Both the position numbers and the translations under genes were made by a program. Of a DNA stretch of 64,000 nucleotides, positions 34,312-47,384 are shown piece by piece (the stretch's first letter is position 1; each line of letters opens with the position of its first letter). The DNA comes from Rhynchonema sp. JSB1_4. Lineage: Eukaryota; Nematoda; Chromadorea; Monhysterida; Xyalidae. The notes under the pieces are model-generated. The model worked only from the letters and a program-made list of their open reading frames with translations. It made no database searches and was not told where the DNA came from. Where the stretch lies: positions 1-64,000 of the forward strand of contig JASAMV010001278.1 of the NCBI GenBank assembly GCA_030248065.1, given 5' to 3'.

Positions 34312-34464
34312 GTGGCTACCCCTGCACCTGCGACTGCAGCGCCAGCTAGCGGCGGCGGCAACAAGAATCGTGAACGCGATTTCGCCTCCGTGGTCGACCA
34401 GGCGCATTCACAGTTCAAGACCATGGCCGGACAACAAAGTGTCAATCTACCGGCGTCGCAGAAA
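34312..34464 (+). CDS. exon-like block ending in a consensus donor, gene unknown
   Basis: The open block reads APASGGGNKNRERDFASVVD... and ends at CAGAAA|GTAAGT. An in-frame stop lies just upstream, so the exon starts inside the block or at the ATG in good context at 34423 (MAGQQSVNLPASQK). It may be an alternative 5' exon of the F-box/LRR gene that starts at 34933. I cannot show this. Confidence 0.35.
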
Positions 34465-34932
34465 GTAAGTGTGCCCACATTTCGATTCGAATGGGTGCAG
34501 CTGGTGATGCGCTTTTTTCACGTGAATTCCAGGAAAAAAACTTATATATTCCGCTGAACCGGCGGATATTTGTTTGGCCTATCGCCTACCACATTCTGTG
34601 TTTAACATGTGTTTGGTTTGTATAATCTGCAGTTCTCATAACCACACCCTTTCAGCCAGAATGTTTTAGTTCTTTCCAAATGTACCGTATCCGGTATTTA
34701 GTGTCGGTAATGTGCCTGTGCTTGCTCCAGCGAGTGCAAATGCCAAACGGATGTTTACCACTGTCACCTCACCGTATTGTAAGTTATATGCATCCATTCC
34801 GTCTTAGACAGTCCTGGCGTTTTTTGAATTTCAACCATAGTCCACAACTCAAGTGGTCTCGAACTGTCCTGCATACGCTTTTTGTGAGATCTTCAATGAA
34901 GTGAATTGATCTCAAACTTTCTCATCCTAACC

Positions 34933-37900
34933 ATGGCCCTCGAGTCCCTGTATCGTTCGGCACGAAAGAAGGCCAGTCTGTCGAAAATGAATCATGTGGT
35001 TGAACATCTATTTCAGACCAGCTCCATGGGCATTAATGTCACCATACCACACGCGACCAAAAATGTAATTTTGCCTGCATATGAGATAATGTTTCATGAT
35101 AATGTCGTGTTTCACGGACATAGATTACGTAAGATACCATCTTATAGCCCGATGGTAAAAGTGCTGCAAAATGTCAGCATTGAATTTTTAGCGTTGTCTC
35201 GTCTGTTGCTGGTCGGACTTCGACTTACAAAAATAAGCGCTGAATTTGTTGACATAAACAGAACAAAATTTGACAGTTTTGATGTCTGACAACGATAACG
35301 TACACCGAACCGGACACTGGGGGCCAACTTCCACCATGGGTCCCACCGCCGTACTGGCTGCCCTCCTCATACTGACCTGAGTTTTCGGTGACTAATAAGG
35401 ATATTCAGAAAACATAGTGGTAATTATGAAGTTAACCGTAGATTGGGAACCAAAACATTGGTCAAAAGGTGTGTCGTAAAAAGAGAGACACCGCGTGTGG
35501 ACTGTGCTACATGCCCCGGTTGAGTCCCTCCCCACTTTGCAGACAATCGACCAACTGACGGACAAGTGTCTGATCACGGTGTTGTCGTTTGTGCCGCATC
35601 GCGACATCCTCAAACGCGTGTCGTTGGTCTGCAAACGATGGAAGAAAATGTGCGACGACCCGGCACTCTGGCAGGTCGTCCTCTTACGACCACATCATGA
35701 TGGACTTCATGTCAGTTGGGTGGCGGGGGGGCATAATGTTGTTCGGACACTTCGTTATGAACGATTATGCGCTTGCTCGCACATTAGGTCTGGTTTGACT
35801 TTGGGCTGGCTCGACTGAATTGTACAAAAAAGTAATTTTATGCCAAGTCAGTGTTAAACCCAAGTCGCACCATAGACCCAACCCAACGCTCACAAACGCC
35901 TGTGCCAGCAAAATGCAACCGGTCGTTATAAATAAAGGCTTTGTCTCATCCCAAGACCATCATTGTGAAACTCTTCGATAAACATGCTACCGTAACTTGA
36001 CGACACATCGGTATCAAAATGATGTCAATTTTAAAATTCAATAGTGTTTCCAAAATTCAGGTGTCGGGTCCGGACGTGGTGATGCAACTGATCGCAACAC
36101 GATGGTCGAAACTTCGATGGTTGGAGCTGTCACCCGAACTGATCACGCCCGGCATCATACAGGAATTGGCCAATCGATGCCCAAAATTGAACTATTTGAC
36201 ACTTGGTGAGCACGGCCGATTTTCAAGATTGCGCGCTGCTATTTTCATACCTGAAGCTAGAATTTATGCAAAATCTTAACGGAACTGTACCTTCAACTTT
36301 GGGTAGTGCCCGTGTGTGCAACGCGTGTTTCTTTGGTTGTCCGTTTCGACCCGCTCTCATGGGCGGCCAGCGCACCAAGCAGTTGTCGTCAGTGCGAATT
36401 CACCGGGCGGCCGTCCCACGTTGCCCCAAACGCCTACACGATTTGGTTTATGTGCACAAAACCTCATCGCCGGCAAAGCTCGCTGGTGGTGGTGCATGGG
36501 GGTTCCAACGAAGCCACCATATAGTAATATGCAGTGCTGCAACGCATATCCGTATGAACATGTGTATGTATACCAATCCGCGAAACGCCGCAAGTGGACG
36601 TGATCCAAAAGTGTGTATGCTTTTTCAACTTTAACCCCAATACCATGCCAGATTTCTCGACGGCGGCGCAACTGCACGATTTCACCGACCTGCAGTCGTT
36701 CCCGTCCCGTCTGCGTTCGTTGCAACTGAGCTTGTCCGAGAACATTTTCCTCGAGGGTCTATTGCGCAAGATCTACACGTACATATCCAGTGTTGAAATG
36801 CTGCACATTGTCGGTCAGTTTTTGCAAAAAAATTGAAAATTAACGATACGTTCGTAATTTTGTTTTATTTTAAGACAGCGCGACATCATTCAGAAAATCA
36901 ACATGCGGATAATTTCAGGAACCTATGAAAAGATCGAAGACGAAGAGGAAGAGGTCTACGAAACGGTGAACATCCACAAACTCAAACAATACATGCCCAA
37001 TCTGCGTGTCGTCAATCTTTGGGGTGTAAGTTTGCCCAATGCATGTTGTTGATGTTTCACTCTGCCGCAATGTATCAGCTGGGTTTCCAACACACATTTC
37101 TCTGTGGCTCAAATGCAGTTTGGTAACATAGGGTGAAATTTTCGAAACGGCGTAAAGGTCGGCGTAAAGTTCGGTCGAAAGCTCGGTCGGCGTAGCTCGG
37201 TGTAAACGTGAAACATTGCCTGTTATTAACGTGGAATGTTTCAAGTTTACACAGAGGTCTATCACACTGAGCTGTCGACCGAGCTTTCCACCGACCTTTA
37301 CACCCAACTGACCTTTACACCGTTTCGAAAATATCACCCAATCAATCTCGATGCGAAAAATTTCAATCCGGATTAATATCCCGTATCGCGATAAGCAATC
37401 CCGTTCGAGCACTGCCCGCGTGATGCAGTCTGCGCCTGTCTGACTGACAAAAGTGCCCATAATAACCGGTACAAACCCTAACACAACCTGTTCGTTTCAA
37501 CACTAACGTTCTTTTTTGTTGTTTTCTTCTTTTTTAGGTTGTACGGGATGCGATTACCGGGATTGTTTCTGTCAACTCTTTAGACCCTTTTGTAGTGTTG
37601 TTGAAACATTAATGGCTCCCAAAACGCTGGAAATAGAAAGTGCGTATAATTTATCGATCGCCATCAAAACACAAGCATAGACGTAGACGGCAGGTTGGTT
37701 GATGTTACAAGAGCGATAATATAAGGCACGTGGGTAAAAACTATTTGACGGCGCGTGATACATTTCAAGAGTTCTTATGGGTGCCAATTTTTTTTATCAT
37801 GGCGTGATTTTTTGGGGTTTTTGTCTTGTCAGGTGACTTCGGTGTAAACGTGAAACATTGCCTGTTATTAAGACCTTTACACCGTTTCGAAAATATCACC

Positions 37901-40122
37901 CATAATCTCGGGGGGGGGGGGGTTATTCGGGCTGGACTGACTTTGATTCGGCGTTTTGTTTTTATAAGATGCACGGTTCCTTGAAACCTCAACCAGCGCG
38001 GCTTGTTCTTCACGCGCGTGAGTGCAGATATATACTGTACATGTAGGTAAGCGCCCAGTGCACAACCGACTATGTATAGATGCCGCTTCGCACTGGTTAT
38101 TAAAATCAAAGCATTTTGAATTTTGATACGAAAATCACAACAACCCCAGCCAAACATCTGGTCAAAAGTAAGGCTGTAACCAGCAAAGCATGCACAGCGC
38201 ATCACAGCCGCTACACATGTTGCTCACTGAAACATCACAAATCAATGGCCTTGCAAATTCAGGTAGCGTTCGTGACGGACGAGCACGTTGACTCGTTGTC
38301 AGCCAATTGTGCCAAACTGGAGTGTTTGTGCGTCAACTACTGCAACAAAGTGACCGGCAACTCGGTGAAACAGGTCGCAGCCAGATGCAAATCGATCACA
38401 ACGTTGCTCGTCGCGCACACAAGTTCGTATAGACACATTCTTTGGTTGTTGCTTCTAACTGTGATTGTGGTGCATGAATAATGAACGATCCGGCCAGCGG
38501 ATAACCGATAACACCCGCTGTTGCCTTCATAATATGAACCATTATGTATTTCGAGGTGTACTGTTTACTGTACATACGGAACTCACTTCGACAAATGTCA
38601 CTGAACCACTGTTGCGCACAGAAAAGTGACTTATTGGTATGTGTGCCAGCACATGAAACATCACACATAAAATATCTGCAGACCTGGGCAGCGAGACGGT
38701 GGCGGACATCCCGTGGGAAAACACGCACATCGACGAACTAGATGTTTCGGGCACCGAACTGAAGTCGGAAGCCATCAAGTCCATGTTGTCACGATTGCCG
38801 TATTTGCGATGGCTAAAAGCCGGCTACCTGGAGAACTTTGATGCCGATGTTAGTTGTTGTGTGACACTGAAACATCATCTTCAATAAAGCAACACGTACA
38901 TATACTGCCTTTGTCGATCAGGCACTGCTCGGTTGGAGCGACTCGGGTGCTCCGGCCAACCTGCGATATCTCGACCTCGACACATGCGATGGCATTAACG
39001 ATCAGGTATAGGGCTTGCCACCTTGGCAAATCAGGCAAAGTACTACTCAAATGAAACATCACCCGTACATCACATGCACATGCAGGCAATGGGCGAGTTC
39101 TTCACACGACACGGCGCACAGCTGAAGGCGTGCATTTTGGGCGGACATCATCGATTGACGGAGAACTTTTGGATGAAAAATATCAGGAAACTGCCGAACG
39201 CTGAGTGAGTTTAATTTGACTAATTTCATGATTGATTTATATTCATTTATCGATAGATTGATTGATTGCAGAACGCTAGTGATGGGCATTGCCGAGGACT
39301 GTTGTGCCAAAGTGACATCCAAGATCACGGTTGACCAGTTCATCGATCAAATCTCACGTCACTGCCAGAATCTGCGTCGATTAGAGATCAGATGGGACGA
39401 TATGACGTTGCGATTCGCCGACAAATCCAGCAAATTCATTGACATGATGCGACTCAGGTACACGGCTGTTTGTTGTCGTGACATTGCGTTGGGAGGGGTT
39501 ACCCCACTTGGGATTGCCCCCGAGTCCACATTCAGAACAAGGTGTGAGCCGAGCCATGTCAGATTGTGCCGGAAGCGGTCACCGAACCTGCTCGCGCGGA
39601 CGCAGGCGGAATGTTGTCAAACTTTTGTTCAGATCGCATGTTCACTTTGGGTTGAAATTAATGAAACACATTATACCCAAATATCGTTATATCCAATCCA
39701 AACATGAATCGACAGCCTTCGCCTGCGTCTGCGCAGCGGATGTTGTGGTGGTGACTGACTGACTGGAGTCACCGGTGTATCAAACTTGGTGATCAGATCG
39801 GACCAGTCCAGATTAATTCGATCGGACCGATGACCGATGATCACATTAATGCCAAGTAATCTACGTATGTATATACGGCGACCGACTGATATGATTCCGG
39901 ATCGGACAGGCAGGGCGATTTGATCACCAAGTGTGACACGGCCGGTGATGTTTCAGATGCCAGAAACTGCACTCGATCGTGCTGTCGGACGGCGAATATT
40001 ACGAAATTGTTCGGTCGAACTTCGAGCGCGCCGGTCGCGAGGCCGTCGTTCGATCGACGGAAATGTGTCACACGAACATTCACGAATACCTGCGTCATTA
40101 CAACAATCTGCTGTTCAACTGA
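34933..40122 (+). CDS. conserved F-box / leucine-rich-repeat protein, 531 residues
   Basis: Eleven exons join in phase: 34933-35064, 35543-35710, 36061-36205, 36652-36813, 36919-37025, 38263-38422, 38682-38848, 38922-39005, 39086-39204, 39272-39457 and 39957-40122. After a 44-residue N-terminus (MALESLYRSARKKASLSK) comes an F-box (LTDKCLITVLSFVPHRDILK, VCKRWKKMCDDPALW) and then about ten LRR-like units (LRSLQLSLSENIFLEGLL, LKQYMPNLRVVNLWG, LECLCVNYCNKVTG, LRYLDLDTCDGIND, LRRLEIRWDD) to a C-terminus ending YNNLLFN. It resembles an animal F-box/LRR family that I associate with Drosophila FipoQ, but the name is from memory and uncertain. The expected role is substrate recognition in an SCF ubiquitin ligase. 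The intron 37026-38262 holds a fold-back element. Confidence 0.88.
37131..37901. mobile_element. fold-back/MITE element in an F-box/LRR intron
   Basis: The terminal inverted repeats begin GGGTGAAATTTTCGAAACGG on the left and GGGTGATATTTTCGAAACGG on the right. A possible ATA duplication lies at 37128-37130 and 37902-37904. A second internal inverted copy of the end sequence lies at about 37265-37352, so the left third folds on itself. A reverse-oriented copy occupies 47385-48068. No transposase frame is present. Confidence 0.75.
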
Positions 40123-40995
40123 GTTGGTCATGAACACTGACACGTGCGCCGGCCCCATATTTGTGACACAAGCTGATTATGTTCACGTGACTCGTATTTT
40201 TCTATCGTAAACAGTGAAATTAGTCCCTGTTATTCGTTTTGTGTCTGTGCAACATATACATAATGCATCCCTTGTGTTTGTATCAAATGCTCCTGCCATC
40301 AACCCGCGTGAAAAAGTGCATTGTCTTTGGTCGTCCCTCGAATATTTGTGTTTGCTAATGTCTTTTTTCAGTTGCTCGACGAACTACGTTACATGCTTTT
40401 TGCCTTCCCCCGTGAATGATAAAACCAACAGCATCTGATCAGAGCTATTATCACTATTTATTCGGTTAAACGAGAAGGTTAGTCGGTACAAGCACGAAGG
40501 CAAAAAAATAATCGTTAAATTTTTGTTAAAAAATTCATGCATACTTTGCTCCCCATATGAACATTGGCACCCGAACGGGCTTGGGACCTACACGCATTAG
40601 TCAGGCCAGTCCTATACTGTATGTCTGGTCAAGTGACATACGATACGTTCATCTGAAAATGATCGTAATACTTTTGTTGAGAATTTTAGATTTGACCAGC
40701 GTTATTTAGTTGTCCACAGACAGATTAACAACAAAAGTAGTCACGTGGCCAGATGGACCCGACCTGGCAGAAGATACGCACATCAGATCGCAGAGCAAAA
40801 TGCACATCCCAGCTACAGCACACCAACACTGGGCTGTATCCATACGGTCAACGAACATCGTCAACTCAGCCCAATGTCATTTTTATATTTTCCTGATCTC
40901 ATTCGGGCTGCTTTGACTTCGAGCTGTCTGCGTTGACAATCAAATTATTAGTCCAGCACTGACATGCTTTCCTAAATATGTATAACACGCATTGA
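40123..40995. other. convergent intergenic stretch
   Basis: The F-box/LRR gene and the receptor gene converge here. It should hold both 3' untranslated regions. No other gene is seen. Confidence 0.5.
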
Positions 40996-43900
40996 TCAGA
41001 CAAATCTGGGCGCGGCAATGAGCACATATGCGATGCTGGCCGCACAGCCAACGAACATCAGCCACAGACACATTCGGTCAACAACGATGGCCACGAACTG
41101 CCAGTCCAACACCACATCCTCCCATTCATCGTTGTCAATCATCGAAGTCGTGATCGACTGAAAACTTTATCAACGTAAAAGTTCTTCCGCAACACTACAA
41201 CAACAGCTTCTGAAACAGCAGCTGGTCAAAACGCTCGTTCGTGCTCCAATTCTAGCCACACAGTCGAAAGCCAGTCCGTCATCGGCCAAGTCAATTTGAC
41301 CAATGGTCGCCTAATCTGATGATCTCAAACAAGTGCGTATTTGAATGGTAGGATTCCCAGGATTTTCCTTAAAAATATTCTGAAAAGTTGTTTATAAACC
41401 TGCAGCTGCGAACAAATGCGTTGCAAAGCGAGCACCTCAGCCTGTTGACCCTGACTGATCGTGGACGGACAGCCGGCCAGCTGTGCCACACAATAGTTGA
41501 CTTTCTGCTCGAGATCCAGCGAATGTTGTCGCGTTCTGCGAACAAATTAACGAAGCTCAGTTTTCGATATTCACCTATTACTGTGCAATAGGATTTCGTG
41601 TGATTCGATTTTTTTAGACACACACTGAGAGGTGACCTCTAAAGGGGTATGTATTTCTATCAGAAGAAACAATGGTGGAATTCAAGTGCACTGTGTTTGT
41701 GACATCAAATGCGTTCTTCAGTTGTACCGAATTTTCGGCGTACACGGAACGGGTGCTGCAAACAAAGATTTGTTTTACATATATTACGTGGTGGGTTTAG
41801 AGCACCAATTTTGATTCGCGTAACAGCTTTCAATAGCTTTCATCTGCCTTCAAAGTGCAATTATTTTTCTCAGCCCCCAATGCGCACCTGACGGCATCAT
41901 CTTCGCTGTCGTCCCTGACATTGCGCATCAAACTCTCGCTCGGCTCCTCAGCCAAACGCGCCTCACATAACGGGGGCATTGTGTTCCATTTGAATTCGTA
42001 GTCCGGACGTTTCATGCCCAGTAGCCACGGGAACCAGTACAGAAATAAATGTTTGGTCTGCAATATGCAGTAGCATTGTTTTTATGATTTGCGATATTTG
42101 CACTGGTGATGCAATGTTCTGCTATCATGCCCATTAGTGGCACAACGTAGGTACCTAGCAAACCCGATCTGGCAAACTGAGGTTTGGCTTTGGTCACTTT
42201 CAGGGACTTGCCCCAATGGAAGTGACAGCATGAAGATGAGGTTGTGCAATTCGGTACGTTCACCCTGCCTTCAATTTTTTTGCTAATAATGCTGCGAATG
42301 GCAGGCACCAGCTAGAGTCACCACAAATCTAAGCTTTTGGTAAAGGTCCCTCGTGGAACCTGAAATCCACGGAATGCAATGACTTTACTTCAGTGCCGAA
42401 CCGACTGATGACAAATCAAAGAGGATAGTTTTTGAAAAAAAAATCTTTGACTTCGATGCAAACTGACCCATTTGCCCATTTCGTGTGTGTCCGGATTTCG
42501 AATCGACAGATTAAGCACGAGAACAGTGAACACGCAGCTGACTGAGTTGAGCACAAGACACATCAGGAAGAATACGCCTAAAATTTGGCGTTTTAACAAA
42601 ATAACATGGACAAGTTTTCAGAAAAAAAACACAATCGCAAAGCTAATCTGTCTATCGTCATCATCACTGACCAACGAGCGGAATGGCCTCGGACGTCGGT
42701 GGCATGATGTTGGCGACAATGTTGAGGAACACGCAGATTGAAAGCAACACGGTGATTTCTGTATGGACAAATTGTGCCATTTTTTTCTTGAAATGTGTGA
42801 AAAAAAACCTGTCGTAAAGCATACGAACGTAGTGTGATCTTTTCGTACGCCTCGACCGGCAACATGAACCCGAGCAGTGTCATCATGGTGATCGCTGTAT
42901 TCGGGATGATCAGGTTGATGGCGTAGTACAACATCCGGCGTTGCATCACAAGGTAGAACTGTGAAACATTGCTATGACGTGAACATACATGAAATCTGTC
43001 CGTTTTCAAAACTATATGTTCTTCTTGCCCAGCACATGTCATTCTCAGTGCAAAGAATGCATCACGTCACCAGGTGAGAGGTGAGACAGATCAAAGAGTG
43101 CAGAGGGGGTTTGGGCTTTGTGGGCTCCAATTGTGCAGCTGTGTCACGTGTGCAAGAACATTTTAATGTACAAACTGACTGTTCAGTCATGGGAACCAGG
43201 AAATCCAAGCAGGTCTCAGGCAAGGCTGAGGCCTGAGAATGAATCTATTAGCTATATGTATGTATGTAATACTTTGAATCGGTCAGGACTTACTGCCAAA
43301 AGTGCAGGTCCAGTATGAACGACCGCGGAGGGTTTCAGTTGTAAGAGACGAACTGCTGAACCGATTGCAAAGTGATAAAAAATGGATTATTGGGTACCTT
43401 GAGGTCAATGTACGGAGCGGGACAGCACTCGTAGAATTGTTCGGTCCGATTCACATACGTTTCGGCCAATGTCCATTCCCCGTTGATCATGTACTCAGAC
43501 ATGTCAAATCCGGTGCCTTCGGCCATCAGATTTAGTTTGGCGCCGTCGTAAGTCCACGAACCAAACTTGAAAGTCGGGATTGAAGTTTTTCAAGTTTGAC
43601 CAGCGTAATATAATGCTGTAGCTGTTCCCGTAGAGCCGCTAATCAACAAAACGAATGAGGCAAGACTGGATCGATCATGAAGTTTGACCCGGGTGGTTGT
43701 GTTCTGAGGGCGTGTTCACACGAAAGCATTTGCTGTCCATTTGCTGAGAGCCGACTGACGTTTCAACAACACTTATAGACAAACTACGCCAACACGAGCC
43801 CGATTTCGCAACTGGCAAAATAGTGAAACATTCTGATGTGGCTGCTAATTTGGGAAATGTTACACGTTGAAGAATACAAAGTGGAGCATGATGATTTTCT

Positions 43901-44906
43901 CTTTCTATTCGTTTTGAATACACACCGCCTTCGAAATCGGGCTCGTGTTGGTGTAGTTTGCCTTTACTTTCATCCAACACAATTGCTGATCGAACGGAAA
44001 GTATGTGATGTCAACTTTGCAGGCCACTTGGTAGATGCCGGGTGGCACCCAATATGATGTGCCGTCGGCGTACACGATCACATTCGACGGATAGCTCGAA
44101 TCGAACGCTGAGTCGACGCTGAAATGGACTTGGGTTACTGTAGTTGGATGGCATACGGTAGATTTGGTAACGATTGTTCACCTGTTGTACATGAGCACGT
44201 CCGGGCGCCAGACGAAACCGGCCGGAAATCGAACTGATCCGACTCCGCCGTAGTCATCGGGGTTCCAGCTCATTTTGTAATCGTGCCAAGTCTGAGAGAT
44301 GCAAAAATGACTTCCTTGTACAGAATTTTTTTTACAATTTTTCAAAAAATTCTTTGCACACAAAAATGTTTTTAAGCAAGGCCAGGAAGTCACCAACATA
44401 TTTCAGCCAGGCATTCAGCGTCAGGATCTGGTTCTTCTCGTCCTGCAAATGGGACCAACTCTGCAGATGTCATTTTTCAACGTTTTTGACATCTATTTCA
44501 CTCTAATTTGTTAGTATAAATTTACTTTGTGCTAGGTTAAATCCGGAATCCTGAACAAGTAAATTGTTTATGTATGGATGGATGGATGGCTACATGGAAC
44601 ATTTCCGGATGCGGCACAATTTGGATGCAAAGCAATCTCGAATCAGAAAATATTTCCGGATTCCGGTTTCATTTATTGCCGCTTTGCGATTTGAATTGTT
44701 GTCCAGCAACTAACCAGCCCAATAATCTGCTGCAGCACAATGCCCAAAGTGACGTTGACGGGCAGCTCCTGTGACGCCGACGGTCGCTCGAGCTTGTCGA
44801 TTTGCGACTTCAACTGTCGATACAGACGTTTCTCGTGCTCATCGCCAAATACCACACTCGTAGTGGTTGACAGCACCAGAATCACACTAACAAAATGGCA
44901 GCGCAT
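40996..44906 (-). CDS. nicotinic acetylcholine receptor alpha-type subunit, ACR-16/alpha7-like
   Basis: This is a Cys-loop ligand-gated cation channel subunit of 486 residues. The eleven minus-strand exons all agree in phase: 44906-44715, 44442-44398, 44291-44182, 44118-43968, 43565-43398, 42958-42829, 42758-42672, 42577-42468, 42057-41888, 41535-41400 and 41157-40996. It has a signal peptide ([13 protein letters not shown]), the N-terminal [24 protein letters not shown], the Cys loop [23 protein letters not shown], and the adjacent-cysteine alpha signature [11 protein letters not shown]1 is [15 protein letters not shown]2 [22 protein letters not shown]3 [15 protein letters not shown], and TM4 [14 protein letters not shown]. 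The closest relatives by motif are nematode ACR-16 and vertebrate alpha7. The outer ring of TM2 carries Asn where alpha7 has Glu. Confidence 0.95.
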
Positions 44907-46639
44907 ATTCGCCAACAAAATGGTGCTGCTCTGTTTAGTATACCTGAGAAAAAACAGCGGAAAATAATGCAAACGGCCTTGAAAGTTGTTGGATAACTGG
45001 TAGTCCCATTCGTTGCGACAATAAAATAATGCAGTGCAAAGGATCTGAGCAATAAAAATATGTAGACGTGTACATATGTATGTATACATTGTCGTATTGC
45101 TACACAAACGGATGCACGTAGAAAAACGTATGAAGCGTGAATTGTAGACGCATTTGGTATCGTATATACATACATACCTACATTTATGAATATTAAACCA
45201 TTTTTGCACAGTAACTATTACTCACTTGGAGGAAAATGAGAGAAAAGCTTCGTCGCAAGAAAACAACCAAAGCGCACTTCTTTTTTGGCATCAAAACAGC
45301 GTCTGTGCGGTCCATAAGCGAGCGGTAACAAGCCACACAAACAAACTTGTGTTCCGTAATGTGCACTCCGGGTTGGTGACCTAAATAATTCAGCTTGCCG
45401 TGCGTTGTCTGCGACGCTTCGTTAGCTCACGACCACAAAAGACGCACAAAGTGGGCCAGGCAACTGTGCCGCTTACCAGCGCACCACTGCAAATTTTGTG
45501 CGGGTTCTTGCTGTCCTGCTTGCATACAGTACATTAGAGCTGGAAAGATACTAACTCGTTGGGCCGTCAAAACAGCTTTGTCTTGTCGCAGTGTGGTTCT
45601 GTGCGCCAATTCTAACGAGTGTGTTGTGCATTGTGTGTGAAGCTGCGAAGTTGAGGTTTCACATTTCCGGTATGGTGTATCCTCACCATTGTACACTATT
45701 GAGCAATCGGGTCCCAGTACCGCACTGCAACTTGAAAAGTGAACTAATGACTCAGAATATGGTACGAACGTTGAAAAAATATTATGCTCGAATAAAAAAT
45801 GTCTGGCAAAACAAAAAAAATTCGGCAAAATTACACGAAGTTTCCACAACAACGCCAAGTCATGTTATACCAAACTAAACACTTTTCGATTTTTTACCCA
45901 AGGCCCGGTGTCTTTTAAGCTTGATTTTAAAAGAAGTGCAGATATGTAGCACGATTTAAAAGCGTTTACATAGGTGTCTTCATTATAACCCATTTTCTCT
46001 TAACTGATTTCAGCCGTCCAGAGCGGGTGCTTGCCATTCCACACCACACACGCAAATTCGTTTCCCCACATACGCGTAGGTACGTGCACCAACCAAACTC
46101 GGATTGGTCTGATGAGCGCATCATGCACCAACTGGCCGTAGCCACTCTCGCCATCGTCAGTGTGATCGATTCTGGTGATCGTCCACCCGTCGTGCCGCCG
46201 TCGTTCAGTCGTGAAAGGTCGGCGCTTTTATACGACCAGTGAAACATCTGCTAAGATACTGTATACTGTTGGAGTACCGACCTTTCTGAGCTTGCGGTAA
46301 TGCACAAACGGACCGTTCTAGGCAGGTCCGAGTCTTTTATCAGCGACTTTTTGTATCGATTCCCAAACCGCTCATTGACCTGAGATAAAAGCGGGCGTTC
46401 AAATTGGTGCCGACCAACTTGAAACTTGATCTGCAAAAAATCTTAGTCAAAAGGTCAAGAAGTATCGCAGATTGTCAAATTTTGGTTTGGCTCTTTCATT
46501 CATTCATTGATTGATTTTCATGCAGGATCAGCACACTAAAATGAAAAATTCAGGCTTGTGAAAAATTCGTCAAAGAAGTGTGCATTTGTCAAAGGTGCCG
46601 TGTATTTTATTTTATTTTTTTATTCATCGTTTAGGTTCC
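44907..46639. other. gene-free stretch upstream of the receptor gene
   Basis: This includes the receptor 5' region. A possible exon on the plus strand near 46015-46080 after TGATTTCAG was considered, but it has no recognisable sequence. Confidence 0.4.
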
Positions 46640-47255
46640 GTATCTTTTTGGGTCAGTGAACCTTTTGGGCCACTACACTGTTTGGACCATGTTACTTTCT
46701 GGATCAGGTTCTTTTGTGCCACGTACCTTTCGGGCTATGTATGTACTTTTTGGGACACACACGCGTGGTGTACATAGTGTACCTGTTGGGCCAGGTACGT
46801 TTTGGGCCAGGTACTTTTTGGGCCACATGTGCACGGTGTACCTTTTGGGCCAGGAATGTTTTGGGCCAGGTACTTTTTGGGCAACATTTGAATGGTGTAT
46901 CTTTTGAGCCAGATATTCACATGCTCAAACGCTTGCGCATGTACAATACATAAAATTGGACGACGCTTGTGCTCTCACGTTTAATGAAACAGTTATTGCC
47001 ACGGCAGTCACTTTTGTCAGTCAGACAGGCTCATACTGCAATCACTGTTTTCATCAAACGGCGTGAGAGCACAAACGTTGTCCAGTTCTATATGCGGAAG
47101 CAATAATGTGAATGAAAATACACATGTGGTCCAAGAGGTACGTGGCTCGAAAAGTACCCGGGCCCAAAAGGTACGCCATGTGCATGTGGCTCAAAAAGTA
47201 CCTGGCCCAAAACGTACGTGGCCCAAAAGTACCTGGCCCAAAAATATGGAAATCA
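46640..47255. repeat. large imperfect palindrome built from GGCCAGGTACTTTTTGG units
   Basis: The left arm (about 46640-46997) carries tandem GGCCAGGTACTTTTTGG-type units. The right arm (about 47040-47255) carries their reverse complements. The inner parts of the arms also pair (GCTTGTGCTCTCACG with CGTGAGAGCACAAACG). The centre holds GTCAGTCAGACAGGC, which also occurs in the fold-back elements at 37131-37901 and 47385-48068. Confidence 0.75.
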
Positions 47256-47384
47256 GAACTACACAATATACACTCAAAAAAGTCACAATCCGCAGTTAAC
47301 CGCCGAACAACTACAAGTGAACAGATTTTCTAATTAAAAGTAATCTAGGAGGAGATTGTTTGGCTTCGTTCCAAATCCCAAAGT

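Noticed and set aside
36915..37484. 189-codon open frame on the minus strand
   Set aside because: It runs antisense through an F-box/LRR exon and into the fold-back element; no motif, and the plus-strand reading is clearly conserved.
44673..45209. 178-codon minus-strand frame
   Set aside because: Only the 44715-44906 part is real (receptor exon 1); the rest is upstream sequence read through in frame.
46015..46242. plus-strand exon after TGATTTCAG
   Set aside because: The acceptor is good but the translation has no recognisable sequence and no joining exon was found.
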